From Flavobacterium pectinovorum (GTDB lineage: Bacteria > Bacteroidota > Bacteroidia > Flavobacteriales > Flavobacteriaceae): a stretch of 48,594 bases of DNA. The notes beneath the pieces were generated by a model. The model did not search any database and had not been told where the DNA came from. It was given only the letters and a program-made list of their open reading frames with translations. The stretch covers positions 122,047 to 170,640 of the forward strand of contig NZ_RCZH01000009.1 of NCBI RefSeq assembly GCF_006438875.1, read 5' to 3'. The translations under genes were made by a program, and so were the position numbers. Shown here piece by piece: positions 8,806-17,558 of the stretch (position 1 is its first letter; each line of letters starts with the position of its first letter).

Positions 8806-9013
8806 AGTTTGCTTAAATTATGTGGTAAAAATAATAAAGTATTTCTTTATTTAAAGTTAATAACGATCAAACTTTTAACTTTCGTACAATAAATATACGA
8901 TTAGATAATTTATAAAAAGTTTATTTAACCGCAAAATGAGTTTGAGTTTTACCGCAAACTGAATGTGGTTTAACCGCAAAGTTCACCAAGTTTTTTATAT
9001 ACGAGCTTTTCAT

Positions 9014-9069
9014 AAAACACAAAGTTCACAAAGCTTTGTGCTGATGCAGCTTTGTGAACTCTGTGTTTT
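9014..9069. repeat. Long inverted repeat, copy 1
   Basis: AAAACACAAAGTTCACAAAG on the left pairs with CTTTGTGAACTCTGTGTTTT on the right (one mismatch, loop near GCTTTGTGCTGATGCAGC). A homologous copy is at 9510-9564. Outer words ACCGCAAAGTTCACCAAG (about 8974) and CTTGGCGTTCTCGGTG (about 9095) form an additional imperfect outer stem. Confidence 0.75.
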
Positions 9070-9281
9070 CTATGCAGAATACAATATTAAATCTTGGCGT
9101 TCTCGGTGTTTGATTTCTTATGCTAAAAGTTGAGTTTTTTAACCACAAAGAAGGCAAAGTTTATCAGCCACGAATTTGCTTCGCCATTTCGCTATCGCTC
9201 GGGCAATGTCATTAAGTTAAGGAAAATAGCTTTAAAATTGTAGTTAGTAAATCTCTCACAAAAGCATAAAATCGCAAAAAT

Positions 9282-9373
9282 TTTGTCGTTTCGACGAAGG
9301 AGAAATCACATAACGTTGCTCGACAACAGTGCGTTCTCCCCGCGTGTGATTTCTCCTCCGTCGAAATGACAAA
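9282..9373. repeat. REP-like palindrome with GTCATTTCGAC stem
   Basis: A 29-nt left arm beginning TTTGTCGTTTCGACGAAGG pairs with a right arm ending CCGTCGAAATGACAAA (27 of 29 positions complementary), with a loop of about 34 nt. The same stem family occurs at 15853-15958. An apparent 74-codon frame across this element is an artefact of the repeat. Confidence 0.75.
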
Positions 9374-9465
9374 GCAGGTAGATAAGCATTCTAATAATTT
9401 GTGAAAATTTGTGAAATTTGTGGTTAAAAAAATCATTTTAATCTATATAATCTGTGGCAAAAAAT

Positions 9466-9611
9466 TAACCGCAAAGAGCGCGCAAAGTTTTTATTAGCAA
9501 GACATTATAAAAACACAAAGTTCGCAAAGCTTTGTGTTGATCTAGCTTTGCGAACTTTTCGTTTATTATACGTAACGAGTGATAAAAAACTTGGCGCACT
9601 TTGCGGTAAAT
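9466..9611. repeat. Nested inverted repeat, copy 2
   Basis: An inner palindrome at 9510-9564 (AAACACAAAGTTCGCAAAGC with GCTTTGCGAACTTTTCGTTT) is nested in an outer imperfect pair: AATTAACCGCAAAGAGCGCG at 9466 and GGCGCACTTTGCGGTAAATT near 9592. The 8806-9636 interval contains this and the two repeats before it and no credible gene. Confidence 0.7.
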
Positions 9612-9636
9612 TCTCTATCCCAAAATCGTGGTTAAA

Positions 9637-12192
9637 TTATTTCGTTTCCCAAACCAATGACAGATAATACAATCCGCCAATTGATGGTCCGCCAAGTATT
9701 GATGTATAAGGTTTGTTTAAGATATTAGTCCCTCCTAATTTAGTTGTTAAACCCGTTTTTTTGAAATAATAATTTACTTGTGCGTCCATCGACCAATATG
9801 CAGGAACGGTTCCGCTAACCAAAAATGAAACATAATCAAAATTCGTTTGATATCTTGCTGTTGCACTTGCGCCAAGATTTTTCCAGATATTTTGTGCCAT
9901 TAAAGTTCCGTTTACATTAAATTCCGGAGTATTAAAACCATCTTCCAGACCATCTTTATCGTCAGTTCGATCGAGTTTGGTGTACGTAAGATTGGTCAGG
10001 GCTGTAAAGATTTCATCAATTCGATATTTTAAACCTAAACTTGCGCCGTAATTGTAAATTTTACTTTTAGAATTTGTCCAAAGACGATATCTGTTTTGAG
10101 TATTTTTTGAATACAAAGCCGTCGGAATCTTACCAAGATCTGTTGTGTTTGGAATGCTGGCTTCAACTTGTGCAATAAAGTTTTTGTATGAGTTGTAATA
10201 AAAATCGGCATCAATAAGAAGATTTTTATTTAATGTAATTGCTTTAAAACCAAATTCAAATGATTTTACAAATTCCGGTTCTAAATACGTGTAAGGATTT
10301 TTTTGAATCGTATTTTTATTCTTTTCGATAGCTTGTGCCTGTGTTAAACCAAGAGTGTTTACATCACTATTTACCTGTGATTGAAATTTGTCTATAGAAG
10401 CTTTGGTATAGGAGTTTTCAAAAATTCCGTCAGACATAATTCGCAATCCGCCAACACGTTTTACACCTCCGGAATTTACATTGGAAAAACCTTCAAAAAT
10501 ACTCGGAAAGCGATATCCGTTTTGGTAAGATGCCCTAAAACTCAACGTTTCTTTTGGAGAATAAACGGCCGTAAATTGAGGTGTAAATTTAGTATCAAAA
10601 TAATCGGCTTTATCCATTCTTATTGTGGCGCCCAATCGCAATTTTTCTTTGAAGAAATCTTTAGTCAGTTGAGTAAAAGCGCCTGTTTTTTGATACGTTA
10701 AATTTTCAGAAGCATTTACGGGATTGATAAAATAGTTTCCGTCCGGAACAATGATATATTCTCTGTAATCAAAACCACTTAATAATTTAGCTTCGATTTT
10801 ATTAAAGAAAGAAGAGAACGCTTTATCCCAATTAATCAATCCTTCGCCATGAACCAAAGTCGATTTTACACGTAAAGCAGCGCCAATATCCCAATTATTT
10901 ATATTAACTAATTCATTTTTCTTTTCTTCATATGCCGCCGTTCCGGGTTCAAAACGACCTTGATCTGATGATGTTCTGGCAATTTTATGTGCATCTGCAA
11001 CACTTGCTCCGTTTGTAACTGCATTTTTGTAAGCAGTTGAGTAATCCGCAAACCATTTGTCATCAGATTTATAAGCGCGATCCATGTTTTCGGCAAGCGA
11101 ACGCATATTGTATGAATCGCCTGTATTTTCAGTTGTTGCATAAGCTTTTACTTGAAAAATAGGTGTGTGATAATCAACCGAAAATTGGTTTAAAGTATAA
11201 TTGTCTAATCGAAATCGGTTCGAACGCTGATAAATTGTATTAATTAATGCTGTTTTATAAGTCACCGCTAATTCGTTTCCTTTTTTTGGACGAAAATAAA
11301 AACCAACGTCAGCTTTATAGTTTTTTATATCATAATCTGAAATATCAGTTTCGCGATACCCTGTTCTGGCAACGACATAATTTTTACCGTTAAGATTTAG
11401 TGTTTTTCGATTTGCCGATTCATTTCCGTAACCATTCACTTCGTCGTAAGCCGGATTATCGGCACCATATAAATTGGTTGAAGCATTTGCCTTTGGCGCG
11501 AGATCAGTTCGATCATCCGCAACCCAATCCGTTCCGCCTGTAGTTGAAGCATTTATTTTGAAAGCGAATTTTTCATTAAATGCTTTTGCAAAACGTAAAT
11601 TAAACTGTGAATACAATTTAGGCGAAAATCGGTCAATATTACCAACATGATTTATTCCGGTCAATTGCTGAATACTTATACCTTGATATTCAAAAGGATT
11701 TTTAGTCTGAATATTTGCTAATCCATTAATAGCGTTCATTCCGTACAAAGCGGCGGCAGTTCCAGGAATAATTTCTATTTTATCGATGTCGAGATCATTC
11801 GCGCCAAGCGCATTTGCAATTGGCGCACCCAAATGTGGCGCCTGATTATCAATTCCGTCAACTAATTGTGCAAATCTAACATTGGTCGAATTGGCAAAAC
11901 CTCTTGTGTTAATTACTTTAAAGCCTAAACTTGGCGTAATAATCTGAACGCCTTTTACATTTTCAAGCGCTTCATAAATACTTGGAGATCCCATATTTTT
12001 GGCTTCTGCCGATTTCAATTGTTCAATACTTATAGGAGAACGCATTATTTTTTCGGAACGGCGGGAAGCTGTAATTACAATTTCGTTCAGCTCTTCTTTT
12101 TTAATGCTGTCTTGTGTTTTTTGATGAATTTCTGTTTGAGAAAAGCTTTTTAGGCAGATAAAAAATAAGAACAGGTATAATTTTAAGTTCAT
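9637..12192 (-). CDS. TonB-dependent outer-membrane receptor
   Basis: 851 aa with a signal peptide (MNLKLYLFLFFICLKSFSQ). A plug domain follows from about residue 36: EIVITASRRSEKI, then VKGVQIITPSLGFKVINTRG and DIDKIEIIPGTAAALYGMNA. The rest is a 22-strand-type barrel ending LYYLSLVWETK with an aromatic C-terminal strand. Unlike the receptor at 30918 it has no CarboxypepD_reg-like domain before the plug and no SusD-like partner. It is transcribed in the same direction as the ModE-like regulator 98 nt upstream, which hints at metal or oxyanion uptake, but the substrate cannot be read from the sequence. Confidence 0.9.
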   Translation of the reverse strand: MNLKLYLFLFFICLKSFSQTEIHQKTQDSIKKEELNEIVITASRRSEKIMRSPISIEQLKSAEAKNMGSPSIYEALENVKGVQIITPSLGFKVINTRGFANSTNVRFAQLVDGIDNQAPHLGAPIANALGANDLDIDKIEIIPGTAAALYGMNAINGLANIQTKNPFEYQGISIQQLTGINHVGNIDRFSPKLYSQFNLRFAKAFNEKFAFKINASTTGGTDWVADDRTDLAPKANASTNLYGADNPAYDEVNGYGNESANRKTLNLNGKNYVVARTGYRETDISDYDIKNYKADVGFYFRPKKGNELAVTYKTALINTIYQRSNRFRLDNYTLNQFSVDYHTPIFQVKAYATTENTGDSYNMRSLAENMDRAYKSDDKWFADYSTAYKNAVTNGASVADAHKIARTSSDQGRFEPGTAAYEEKKNELVNINNWDIGAALRVKSTLVHGEGLINWDKAFSSFFNKIEAKLLSGFDYREYIIVPDGNYFINPVNASENLTYQKTGAFTQLTKDFFKEKLRLGATIRMDKADYFDTKFTPQFTAVYSPKETLSFRASYQNGYRFPSIFEGFSNVNSGGVKRVGGLRIMSDGIFENSYTKASIDKFQSQVNSDVNTLGLTQAQAIEKNKNTIQKNPYTYLEPEFVKSFEFGFKAITLNKNLLIDADFYYNSYKNFIAQVEASIPNTTDLGKIPTALYSKNTQNRYRLWTNSKSKIYNYGASLGLKYRIDEIFTALTNLTYTKLDRTDDKDGLEDGFNTPEFNVNGTLMAQNIWKNLGASATARYQTNFDYVSFLVSGTVPAYWSMDAQVNYYFKKTGLTTKLGGTNILNKPYTSILGGPSIGGLYYLSLVWETK

Positions 12193-12290
12193 AATCAGAG
12201 TGTAATTTTCAGTATGTTTTGAAATGAATACTGAAGGTTAAAAAAATTGGTTTTGGTTATTTGGTTTTTTAAAAGGAATAATAAAGGGTT

Positions 12291-12638
12291 TTAAAATTTT
12301 AGATTCTGAGTTTCTTTTAAAGCAAAATCTTTAATGCGTTTTTCGACTTCGTAAAAAATGGTAATGGCTTTTTCTCCGGCTTCGGTTAGTTTAGCACCGC
12401 CACCGCCTTTTCCGCCAAGGAGTTTTTCAACTAAAGGAATTTCGGCGCGCTGGTTCATTTCTTCGACTAATTGCCACGCCTGACGATAAGCCATTTTCAT
12501 TTCTTTTGCGGCATTGGTTATCGATCCCGTTTTTCGAATATTTTCGAGCAGCCAGATTTTTCCAATTCCTAAAAATGGTCCTTCGGTTTCTTCAATCCAA
12601 AGACGAACTTCAATAGAATATTTTTTATTATTACCCAT
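12291..12638 (-). CDS. ModE-type winged-helix regulator, DNA-binding domain only
   Basis: 115 aa. It matches the N-terminal winged-helix domain of ModE, the molybdate-responsive regulator: KIWLLENIRKTGSITNAAKE, then YRQAWQLVEEMN and the glycine-rich wing KLLGGKGGGGAKLTEAGEK. The molybdate-binding (Mop/TOBE) domains of E. coli ModE are absent, so it cannot bind molybdate in the known way. Short stand-alone versions are common in Bacteroidota. It lies directly upstream of a TonB receptor on the same strand and may control it (inference). No mod transporter is in the window. Confidence 0.85.
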   Translation of the reverse strand: MGNNKKYSIEVRLWIEETEGPFLGIGKIWLLENIRKTGSITNAAKEMKMAYRQAWQLVEEMNQRAEIPLVEKLLGGKGGGGAKLTEAGEKAITIFYEVEKRIKDFALKETQNLKF

Positions 12639-12654
12639 TTGATTCTTTATTTAT

Positions 12655-12672
12655 GCTGGACTGAAGTCCAGC
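12655..12672. repeat. Short perfect hairpin
   Basis: GCTGGACT-GA-AGTCCAGC is an 8-bp perfect stem upstream of the ModE-like gene. It is followed at about 12690 by a UUCG-type mini-hairpin (GTTCCTTCGGAAC). Neither is followed by a T-run. Confidence 0.5.
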
Positions 12673-12816
12673 CCTACAATATAATTTGTTCCTTCGGAAC
12701 TTTAAATAGATTATTTAATTAAAAAATATTACTAAGTATTAAAATGCAAACATACGTATTTTTACGTAATTAAAAATAAGTATTTTGTTATTTTATTTGT
12801 TTGTCAACGAAATAGC

Positions 12817-12847
12817 TTTGGTACAATCTACAATAAATGTAAATTTG
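12817..12847 (+). promoter_or_regulatory. leuS promoter
   Basis: TTTG at 12817-12820, a 19-nt spacer, then TAAATTTG at 12840-12847: an exact match to the Flavobacterium TTTG / TAnnTTTG promoter. The leader to the leuS start is about 60 nt and contains CAAAG-type words in inverted orientation (CTTTGTCACTTTGCAACTTT). Confidence 0.75.
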
Positions 12848-12913
12848 CGCCTTAATTCATTAAAGTGATGAAACCTTAGAACCTTTGTCACTTTGCAACT
12901 TTGAACCTTAAAA

Positions 12914-15781
12914 ATGAAATACAATCCGAACGAAATCGAAGCGAAATGGCAAAAATATTGGGCTGAAAACCAAACTTTTGCTGCAAGTAATAATTCTGAA
13001 AAACCTAAACATTATGTGTTAGATATGTTTCCTTATCCGTCCGGAGCGGGATTACACGTTGGGCACCCGCTGGGTTATATTGCTTCAGATGTATATTCTC
13101 GTTTCAAAAGACATCAGGGATTCAATGTTTTGCACCCAATGGGATATGACAGTTTTGGATTACCTGCTGAACAATATGCGATACAAACCGGACAACGTCC
13201 CGAGGATACAACGCGCGTAAATATTGACGGTGGAGTTGATAAAGAAGGAAAGCAAATTGCCGGATATAGAAAACAATTGGATAAAATTGGGTTTTCATTT
13301 GATTGGAGTCGTGAAGTACGAACTTCAAATCCTGATTATTATAAACATACACAATGGATTTTTATCCAATTATTCAATTCGTGGTATTGCAGAAAACAAG
13401 GAAAAGCATTTGAAATTTCGGAGCTTGTAAAAGTTTTTGAAGAAAGTGGAAATGCTTTAGTTGAAGCCGTATGCGATGATAATGTTGCGATTTTTACACC
13501 TGAAGAATGGAATTCTTATTCTGAAGATCAGAAAGAAAAAATACTTTTGCAATACAGAATGACTTATTTGGCTGAAACAGAAGTAAACTGGTGCCCCGGT
13601 TTAGGAACTGTTTTGGCAAATGACGAAATCGTAAACGGAGTTTCTGAGCGCGGTGGATATCCGGTTATTCGTAAAAAAATGACACAATGGAGCATGCGTA
13701 TTTCTGCTTATGCAGAGCGTTTGTTGCAAGGATTAAATGATATTGACTGGAGCGAATCTATTAAAGAATCACAAAGAAACTGGATTGGAAAATCGGTTGG
13801 AGCTTTAGTAACTTTTAATGTGAAAGACCATAATGAAGTTATCGAAGTTTTTACTACCAGACCCGATACAATCTTTGGAGTAACGTTTATGACTTTGGCG
13901 CCAGAACATGATTTGGTTGCGAAAATTACAACTCCGGAACAAAAAGCGGCTGTTGAAGCTTATATTGAAAAAACAGCAAAACGTTCAGAGCGTGAGCGTA
14001 TGGCAGATGTAAAAACGATTTCTGGTGTATTTACCGGAGCTTATGCAGAACATCCTTTTACAAAAGAAGCGATTCCGGTTTGGATTGGAGATTACGTTTT
14101 GGCAGGTTATGGAACTGGTGCTGTAATGGCGGTTCCTTGTGGAGACGAAAGAGATTATGCTTTTGCAAATTTCTTTAAGCACGAGAAAGGAATGCAAGAA
14201 ATCAAAAATATTTTCGCTAACGTTGATATTTCTGAGGTGGCTTATGGCTCTAAAGACAATGTTGAAATTGCAAATTCTGATTTCTTAAACGGATTAAATT
14301 ATAAAGAAGCTACTCAGGCTGCAATTACAGCTTTGGAAAAAATAGGACAAGGAAGCGGAAAAACAAATTACCGTTTGCGTGATGCTGTTTTCTCTCGTCA
14401 GCGTTATTGGGGAGAACCATTTCCGGTGTATTATGTAAATGGTTTGCCAAAGATGATCGATGCGCAACATTTGCCAATTGTTTTACCTGAAGTAGAAAAA
14501 TATTTACCAACCGAAGATGGTTTGCCTCCGTTAGGAAATGCAACAGTTTGGGCTTGGGATACAAAAAACAATAAAGTTGTCAAGACAGATTTAGTAGATC
14601 ATGTAACGATTTTTCCTTTAGAATTGAACACAATGCCAGGTTGGGCAGGAAGTTCTTGGTATTGGATGCGTTATATGGATGCACATAACGAAAACGAATT
14701 TGCAAGCAAAGAAGCTTTAGCCTATTGGGAAAGTGTTGATTTGTATATTGGAGGAAGCGAACACGCAACCGGACATTTACTATATTCTCGTTTCTGGAAC
14801 AAATTCTTAAAAGACAAAGGTTTTGCTCCAACCGAAGAACCATTTAAAAAACTGATTAATCAGGGAATGATTTTGGGGACAACAGCTTATGTTTATAGGT
14901 TAGAAGGAACAAATACTTTCGTATCTAAAAATAAAATCGCAGATCAAAATGTTCAGCCAATACGTGTTGATGTTCATTTTGTGAATTCGTCTGATGAACT
15001 AAATATCGAAAAATTCAAAAACTGGAGAGAGGATTTTAACACTGCAGAATTTATTTTTGATGAAAACGGAAAATACATTGTGGGTCGTGAAGTCGAAAAA
15101 ATGTCGAAATCATACTATAATGTAGTAACTCCTGATGATATCTGTAATGAATATGGTGCTGATACATTACGTTTGTACGAAATGTTCTTAGGGCCATTAG
15201 AGCAGGCAAAACCTTGGAATACCGCTGGAATCTCAGGTGTATTTGGTTTCTTGAAAAAATTATGGAGATTGTACTTTGATGAGAATAACGGTTTAATCGT
15301 AAACAACGATGCACCAACAAAAGACAACTTAAAATCATTACACAAAACCATTAAAAAAGTAGCAGAAGATATTGAGAGTTTCTCTTTTAATACCTCAGTT
15401 TCTCAGTTTATGATTTGTGTAAACGAATTGTCAACTCAAAACTGTCATTCGAGAGCAATCTTAGAACCTTTAGCAATTTTGGTTTCACCTTATGCACCAC
15501 ATATCGCTGAAGAACTATGGTCGCAATTAGGAAACACGGAATCAATTGCAACAGTTGCTTTCCCGGTTTTTGAAGCTAAATATTTAGTTGAAACCAATAA
15601 AGAATATCCAGTTTCTTTCAACGGAAAAATGCGTTTCACAATCGAATTGCCTTTGGATCTAACCGCAGCACAAATCGAAGAAATCATCATGAAAGACGAA
15701 AGAACACTACGTCAGTTAGATGGTAAAACACCAAATAAAGTGATTATTGTTCCTGGGAAAATTATTAACCTTGTAGGGTAA
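12914..15781 (+). CDS. leuS: Leucyl-tRNA synthetase
   Basis: A 955-aa class I aminoacyl-tRNA synthetase charging tRNA-Leu. HVGH (HIGH motif) lies at 48-51 within FPYPSGAGLHVGHPLGYIAS. The editing (CP1) domain shows TTRPDTIFGVTFMTLAPEHD and GTGAVMAVPCGDERDYAFA. The WYWMRYMDAHN segment and KMSKS at 729-733 complete the catalytic core. A C-terminal anticodon-binding domain follows, ending KVIIVPGKIINLVG. Length is normal for Bacteroidota, which carry an extra insertion before the editing domain (about 165-215). It is monocistronic, with a clear promoter and terminator. Confidence 0.98.
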   Translation: MKYNPNEIEAKWQKYWAENQTFAASNNSEKPKHYVLDMFPYPSGAGLHVGHPLGYIASDVYSRFKRHQGFNVLHPMGYDSFGLPAEQYAIQTGQRPEDTTRVNIDGGVDKEGKQIAGYRKQLDKIGFSFDWSREVRTSNPDYYKHTQWIFIQLFNSWYCRKQGKAFEISELVKVFEESGNALVEAVCDDNVAIFTPEEWNSYSEDQKEKILLQYRMTYLAETEVNWCPGLGTVLANDEIVNGVSERGGYPVIRKKMTQWSMRISAYAERLLQGLNDIDWSESIKESQRNWIGKSVGALVTFNVKDHNEVIEVFTTRPDTIFGVTFMTLAPEHDLVAKITTPEQKAAVEAYIEKTAKRSERERMADVKTISGVFTGAYAEHPFTKEAIPVWIGDYVLAGYGTGAVMAVPCGDERDYAFANFFKHEKGMQEIKNIFANVDISEVAYGSKDNVEIANSDFLNGLNYKEATQAAITALEKIGQGSGKTNYRLRDAVFSRQRYWGEPFPVYYVNGLPKMIDAQHLPIVLPEVEKYLPTEDGLPPLGNATVWAWDTKNNKVVKTDLVDHVTIFPLELNTMPGWAGSSWYWMRYMDAHNENEFASKEALAYWESVDLYIGGSEHATGHLLYSRFWNKFLKDKGFAPTEEPFKKLINQGMILGTTAYVYRLEGTNTFVSKNKIADQNVQPIRVDVHFVNSSDELNIEKFKNWREDFNTAEFIFDENGKYIVGREVEKMSKSYYNVVTPDDICNEYGADTLRLYEMFLGPLEQAKPWNTAGISGVFGFLKKLWRLYFDENNGLIVNNDAPTKDNLKSLHKTIKKVAEDIESFSFNTSVSQFMICVNELSTQNCHSRAILEPLAILVSPYAPHIAEELWSQLGNTESIATVAFPVFEAKYLVETNKEYPVSFNGKMRFTIELPLDLTAAQIEEIIMKDERTLRQLDGKTPNKVIIVPGKIINLVG

Positions 15782-15800
15782 ATAAAAATTCCAATATTAT

Positions 15801-15844
15801 AAATTCCAAATTCCAATTCTCGTTGGGGTTTGGGATTTTTTTTT
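15801..15844 (+). terminator. leuS terminator (TTCCAA family)
   Basis: AAATTCCAAATTCCAAT pairs over 17 bp with GTTGGGGTTTGGGATTT using five G-U pairs, loop TCTC, followed by nine T. The same word family builds the terminators at 18164-18201 and 20011-20053. Confidence 0.85.
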
Positions 15845-15852
15845 GGGCTAGT

Positions 15853-15958
15853 TTGTCATTTCGACCGAAGGGAGAAATCACACTTGAAACTCCGCACAGA
15901 ATGTTGCTAATCTTTGTCGAGTCACAAGTGTGATTTCTCCCTTCGGTCGAAATGACAA
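15853..15958. repeat. REP-like palindrome with 34-bp perfect stem
   Basis: The left arm, starting TTGTCATTTCGACCGAAGGG, and the right arm, ending CCCTTCGGTCGAAATGACAA, are perfectly complementary over 34 nt with a 38-nt loop. In reverse complement the loop contains CTCGACAAAGATTAGC and GCGGAGTTTC, which resembles the loop of the element at 19850-19953. Confidence 0.85.
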
Positions 15959-15993
15959 GATTGTAGTCTTTCTTTGTTTTTTTTTTTTTTTTC

Positions 15994-16052
15994 GCCACGA
16001 ATTTCACAAATTTTCACCAATTCAATTCGTGTTAATTCGTGGAATTCGTGGC
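15994..16052. repeat. GCCACGAATT inverted repeat
   Basis: GCCACGAATTTCACAAATT on the left and AATTCGTGGAATTCGTGGC on the right form an imperfect inverted repeat built of ACGAATT words. A 15-T tract lies just before it (about 15977-15992). Single half copies occur at about 9167 and 9400-9425. Confidence 0.6.
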
Positions 16053-16070
16053 AAAATTTTACCCTACTCA

Positions 16071-16147
16071 AATTGGAATTTGGAATTTCTATCATTGGAA
16101 TTTCCCCGTAAATATTGGAATTTGGAATTTGAAATATTGGAATTTAT
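16071..16147. repeat. Array of TTGGAATTTGGAATTT half-sites
   Basis: Four direct copies of ATTGGAATTT occur in about 75 nt, two of them in the doubled form ATTGGAATTTGGAATTT. They have no complementary left arms nearby. They equal the right arm of the terminators at 20011-20053 and 15801-15844 and look like unpaired remnants in front of the hydrolase gene. Confidence 0.6.
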
Positions 16148-16233
16148 TTTTTTTCAAAAAAATCTGTAACATTTTAAAACCTCTCGTATCCAAAAGGCGA
16201 ATTAAATCATTTAACAACTTAAAACTATTAAAA

Positions 16234-17082
16234 ATGAAAAAGTATATCATCTTGGTTATCGCCTTATTATTTTCAGCATTATGTTTAAATGTATTTGCAC
16301 AAACAAAACAATATCCGTTTGAGGTTCTTAAAACCGGAAAAGGAAAACAAGCCATAATTTTTATTCCGGGATTCGCTTCTTCCGGAGAAGTATGGAAGGA
16401 GACCAAAGTCAATTTTGAAAAAGATTTTACCTGTTATACACTTACAATGGCAGGTTTTGCCGGAGTCAAACCACAAGAAAATGCAACATTTAAAAATTGG
16501 GAAAACGAAATTGCTAATTACATAAAAGACAATAAAATTGTGAAACCAATCGTAATTGGTCATAGTATGGGCGGCGGGTTAGCATTGGCAATTGCAGCTG
16601 ATTATCCGGATTTGATTAGCAAAATTGTTGTAGTCGATGCATTGCCATGTTTAGCTGCATTGATGGATCCTTCTTTTAAATCAAAAGAAAATAATGATTG
16701 CGCTCCAATGGTCACTCAAATGACAACAATGACCGATACTCAATTTTTGGATATGCAGAAAAAGATGATTCCAAGACTTTTGCAGGATACTACAAAAACC
16801 GAAATGCTTTTGGATTGGAGTGTAAAATCAGATAGAAAAACTTTTGCCGAAATGTATTGTGATTTCTCAAATACAGATTTAAGAGATAAAATTGCAACTA
16901 TAAAATGTCCGTCATTGATTTTGTTAGAATCTTATTTTATAAATTTAAAACCTGCAATCGATGAGCAGTATAAAAATCTGAAAACCGGAAAATTTCAATA
17001 TGCAAATAAAGGATTACACTTTATTATGTATGATGACAAAGAATGGTATTTAGAACAGTTAAGCAATTTTATAAAATCTTAA
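16234..17082 (+). CDS. Secreted alpha/beta hydrolase
   Basis: The start at 16234 is chosen over an upstream in-frame start because it gives a proper signal peptide (MKKYIILVIALLFSALCLNV, then FAQ); the upstream frame runs through repeats. The 282-aa product has the alpha/beta-hydrolase oxyanion strand IFIPGFASSGEVW, the nucleophile elbow GHSMGGG (Ser111) and a late His in GLHFIMYDD. The substrate is unknown; it could be an esterase or lactonase. It ends 2 nt before an ECF sigma gene and is probably co-transcribed with it. Confidence 0.85.
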   Translation: MKKYIILVIALLFSALCLNVFAQTKQYPFEVLKTGKGKQAIIFIPGFASSGEVWKETKVNFEKDFTCYTLTMAGFAGVKPQENATFKNWENEIANYIKDNKIVKPIVIGHSMGGGLALAIAADYPDLISKIVVVDALPCLAALMDPSFKSKENNDCAPMVTQMTTMTDTQFLDMQKKMIPRLLQDTTKTEMLLDWSVKSDRKTFAEMYCDFSNTDLRDKIATIKCPSLILLESYFINLKPAIDEQYKNLKTGKFQYANKGLHFIMYDDKEWYLEQLSNFIKS

Positions 17083-17084
17083 TA

Positions 17085-17558
17085 ATGGTATTTGAAGAGA
17101 TCTATAAAACGTATTGGGACAGAATATTCAGGCTCTGCATGGGTTTTGTGAACGATTATGATATCGCACAGGATCTGGCTCAGGAAACCTTTGTTATTGT
17201 TTGGCAAAAGCTGGACACTTTTAGAAATGAATCAAGTATAGGAACCTGGATTTTCAGAATTGCCTCTAATAACTGTTTGCGACAGATTGAAAAAGAAAAG
17301 CGTTTTCTTAAATCAGATTTACCCATTAATCTGACCGAAGAAAAACAACAATCGATTGAACCGCAAATTCAGTTTTTATATAAATGTATTGCCGAATTAC
17401 CGGAAACCGAGCGTATTGTTATTTCACTGGAACTCGAAGATATTAAACAAGCAGAAATTGCTAAAATCGTCGGACTTTCGGAAGCGAATATACGGGTGAA
17501 AATTCACAGGATAAAAGAAAAATTGACTCAAAAATTTAAAGAAAATGGACCACAATAA
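17085..17558 (+). CDS. ECF RNA polymerase sigma factor
   Basis: 157 aa from the ATG at 17085; an earlier in-frame start would overlap the hydrolase. Sigma region 2 is clear (YDIAQDLAQETFVIVWQKL, then IGTWIFRIASNNCLRQIE). Region 4 is ELPETERIVISLELEDIKQ with helix-turn-helix AEIAKIVGLSEANIRVKIHR. It sits between a secreted hydrolase and a membrane protein that overlaps it by 14 nt, the arrangement of a sigma / membrane-regulator pair. Confidence 0.92.
   Translation: MVFEEIYKTYWDRIFRLCMGFVNDYDIAQDLAQETFVIVWQKLDTFRNESSIGTWIFRIASNNCLRQIEKEKRFLKSDLPINLTEEKQQSIEPQIQFLYKCIAELPETERIVISLELEDIKQAEIAKIVGLSEANIRVKIHRIKEKLTQKFKENGPQ

Noticed and set aside
9212..9436. 74-codon reverse-strand frame in the ftsX-receptor gap
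   Set aside because: It runs straight through the palindromic repeat at 9282-9373; its composition is that of the repeat, and it has no domain or signal.
13122..15690. Several 60-95-codon frames antisense to leuS
   Set aside because: They overlap a fully intact synthetase and have no promoter or recognisable domain.
15977..15992. 15-T tract as a terminator
   Set aside because: No stable hairpin ends at it; the leuS terminator is already complete at 15801-15844.
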